Positions 17,770 through 18,949 of a stretch of DNA of 18,949 nucleotides are shown here, one piece after another. A program made the position numbers and the translations under genes. The DNA is from Acanthaster planci (Eukaryota; Echinodermata; Asteroidea; Valvatida; Acanthasteridae), in assembly GCF_001949145.1 (NCBI RefSeq), contig NW_019091673.1, forward strand, positions 348,730 to 367,678, in the 5' to 3' direction. Position 1 is the stretch's first letter; every line of letters begins with the position of its first letter. Below the pieces are notes generated by a model that was not told where the DNA came from, did no database searches, and saw nothing but the letters and a program-made list of their open reading frames with translations.

Positions 17770-18949
17770 GCTTGATTGCCTGTGACCTAGTGACTTGAGC
17801 ATCTTTCTTTCCCATTCACCAATAAAGTATTCTTTGTGAAAAACAAGCAAGAAAATATGAAAAACAAAAAGAACCAAATCATACAAAACAACTGGGGTAC
17901 ATTTGCCCCGGATGGATGCTTCCTTTGTGTTAGTTTCACAGCCACAAAAACCTGACTTTGCCAATCGGGAACAAGATATTTGCCCCATACAGGTTTGTAC
18001 ATCGGGGTACTGATTTAACAGTATTTATTTTGGGATGAATGCGTGAATATCCGGGCTGTCCTAAATGTTAAGAGAGGTGAGCTGGACTACATGTGCGAAC
18101 GTTTTTAACACTTTTCAATTTTTTGGTTATTTGGATTACCCCGAGAACTTTTACTAAAAAACCAAGACACAGAAAAATAAGAGAACGAAAATAACAATGG
18201 CATTTACATTTGCAAAATGGTCTTGAAAAATTAGTTTGTTGTTAAACGTGCAAAGCCTTCCCTGAAGGCTGAAGTAACACTGCTTGCGTGAACTTCATGG
18301 ACGAGCACATTGATGCACCCAACCCCACATTATCGCTTGTATGCCCACCCAATCGCTCTTATCTCCACGTATCAAAGCCACCATGCAACATACGATGGAG
18401 GTTTAACCCTGTACCGTTGGGCAATAAAGCCATGAGTACCAACAAAGACCCTTTCATGACGCATCTCTTCCTGCAGCCTCTATGGAGTGGTAATTGACAA
18501 TGTGTTTTGTTGAGGTTGAGTAGAGGCTCTGTGATACTACTGTGTAGCTTAATTTTAAAAGTAAATATTTAATCGTAAATCTTTTGATATGTCATTACAA
18601 ATTTCCCTCATTTAAAATCTCCCCACATGCTACATGTAAATCCCTTTGGAATAAAAGAGTAATGCATGTATGGGAGTGTGTCTCTTGTGGGAATTAAAGT
18701 ATGCCATGCCTCCTACAGATGATCAATCTACTGACTTCCTATTGCCCCACCGCTGACCACGCCAAGATAAGTCATAATCAGGGTTCTGCCCAGGATGGTT
18801 TCAGTGCCGGCAGGACTATCTAAGCGGAGCGCCACCATGGGTTGGCGAGGAGCGTACAAGAAAATTTTTTGAATTTCAAAGCCCCCCAGATGGCCAAAAA
18901 CGGCACTTTCTGAGTGTTTTCAGCTGTGTAATCAGGAAAAAAATCTTTC
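17770..18949. other. Non-coding stretch to the window end
   Basis: No gene is supported. The 69-codon frame at 18288-18497 lacks motifs. The last 150 bases, with GCGGAGCGCC, GGCGAGGAGCGTACAAG and a C6 run, look like part of an interspersed repeat that continues outside the window; the word at 18823-18833 matches 72-82. Confidence 0.4.

Noticed and set aside
1-18949. tRNA, rRNA, snRNA genes or a CRISPR array
   Set aside because: No A/B-box pair with cloverleaf, no conserved rRNA or snRNA words and no regularly spaced repeats were found by eye.

Overview
The window is nuclear DNA of an animal, most likely a marine invertebrate deuterostome; an echinoderm is my best guess, without a search. The reasons are GT-AG introns, long AT-rich non-coding stretches, BEL/Pao and Tc1-type transposon remains, and many short palindromes built on TACATGTA and TAGGCCTA. 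There is no bacterial-style gene packing. Two single unknown bases (12181 and 14691) show it is a draft assembly.

Region 1 (8378 to 321, minus strand) holds nearly all the coding content. It begins with a three-exon gene, worked out here from splice sites and phase. A tiny first coding exon (8378-8371), an SGNH-hydrolase exon (6584-5993) and a proline-rich/basic exon (5601-5005) give an unbroken 398-residue frame. Two bases after its TAA stop a second frame opens with ATG at 5002. This second frame is a large transposase-like coding region. It carries, in order, a cysteine-rich zinc-binding region, helical segments, a DNID motif, an OTU cysteine-protease domain, a GDG/GDWH domain resembling DUF6589-type transposase-like proteins, and finally an in-frame fused BEL/Pao integrase. 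It is broken by two in-frame TAG codons and three frame changes, so it is probably a decaying mobile element, although sequencing errors could explain the homopolymer break.

Region 2 (about 8.0-9.1 kb) is promoter-like on both strands. It has a CRE, CCAAT and TATA cluster, more CCAAT boxes, a possible small plus-strand exon, a TACATGTA-rich block and a 34-codon reading frame with a PIP-box-like peptide.

Region 3 (10645-11661, plus) is a nearly complete Tc1-type DD34E transposase with two single-base frame breaks. A hairpin closely resembling the histone mRNA 3' stem-loop follows 20 bases after its stop.

Region 4 (11.7-18.9 kb) has no gene I can support. It contains a non-coding terminal-inverted-repeat element (14531-14820), diverged local duplications, two neighbouring but unrelated 20-bp tandem duplications, palindrome clusters and homopolymers.
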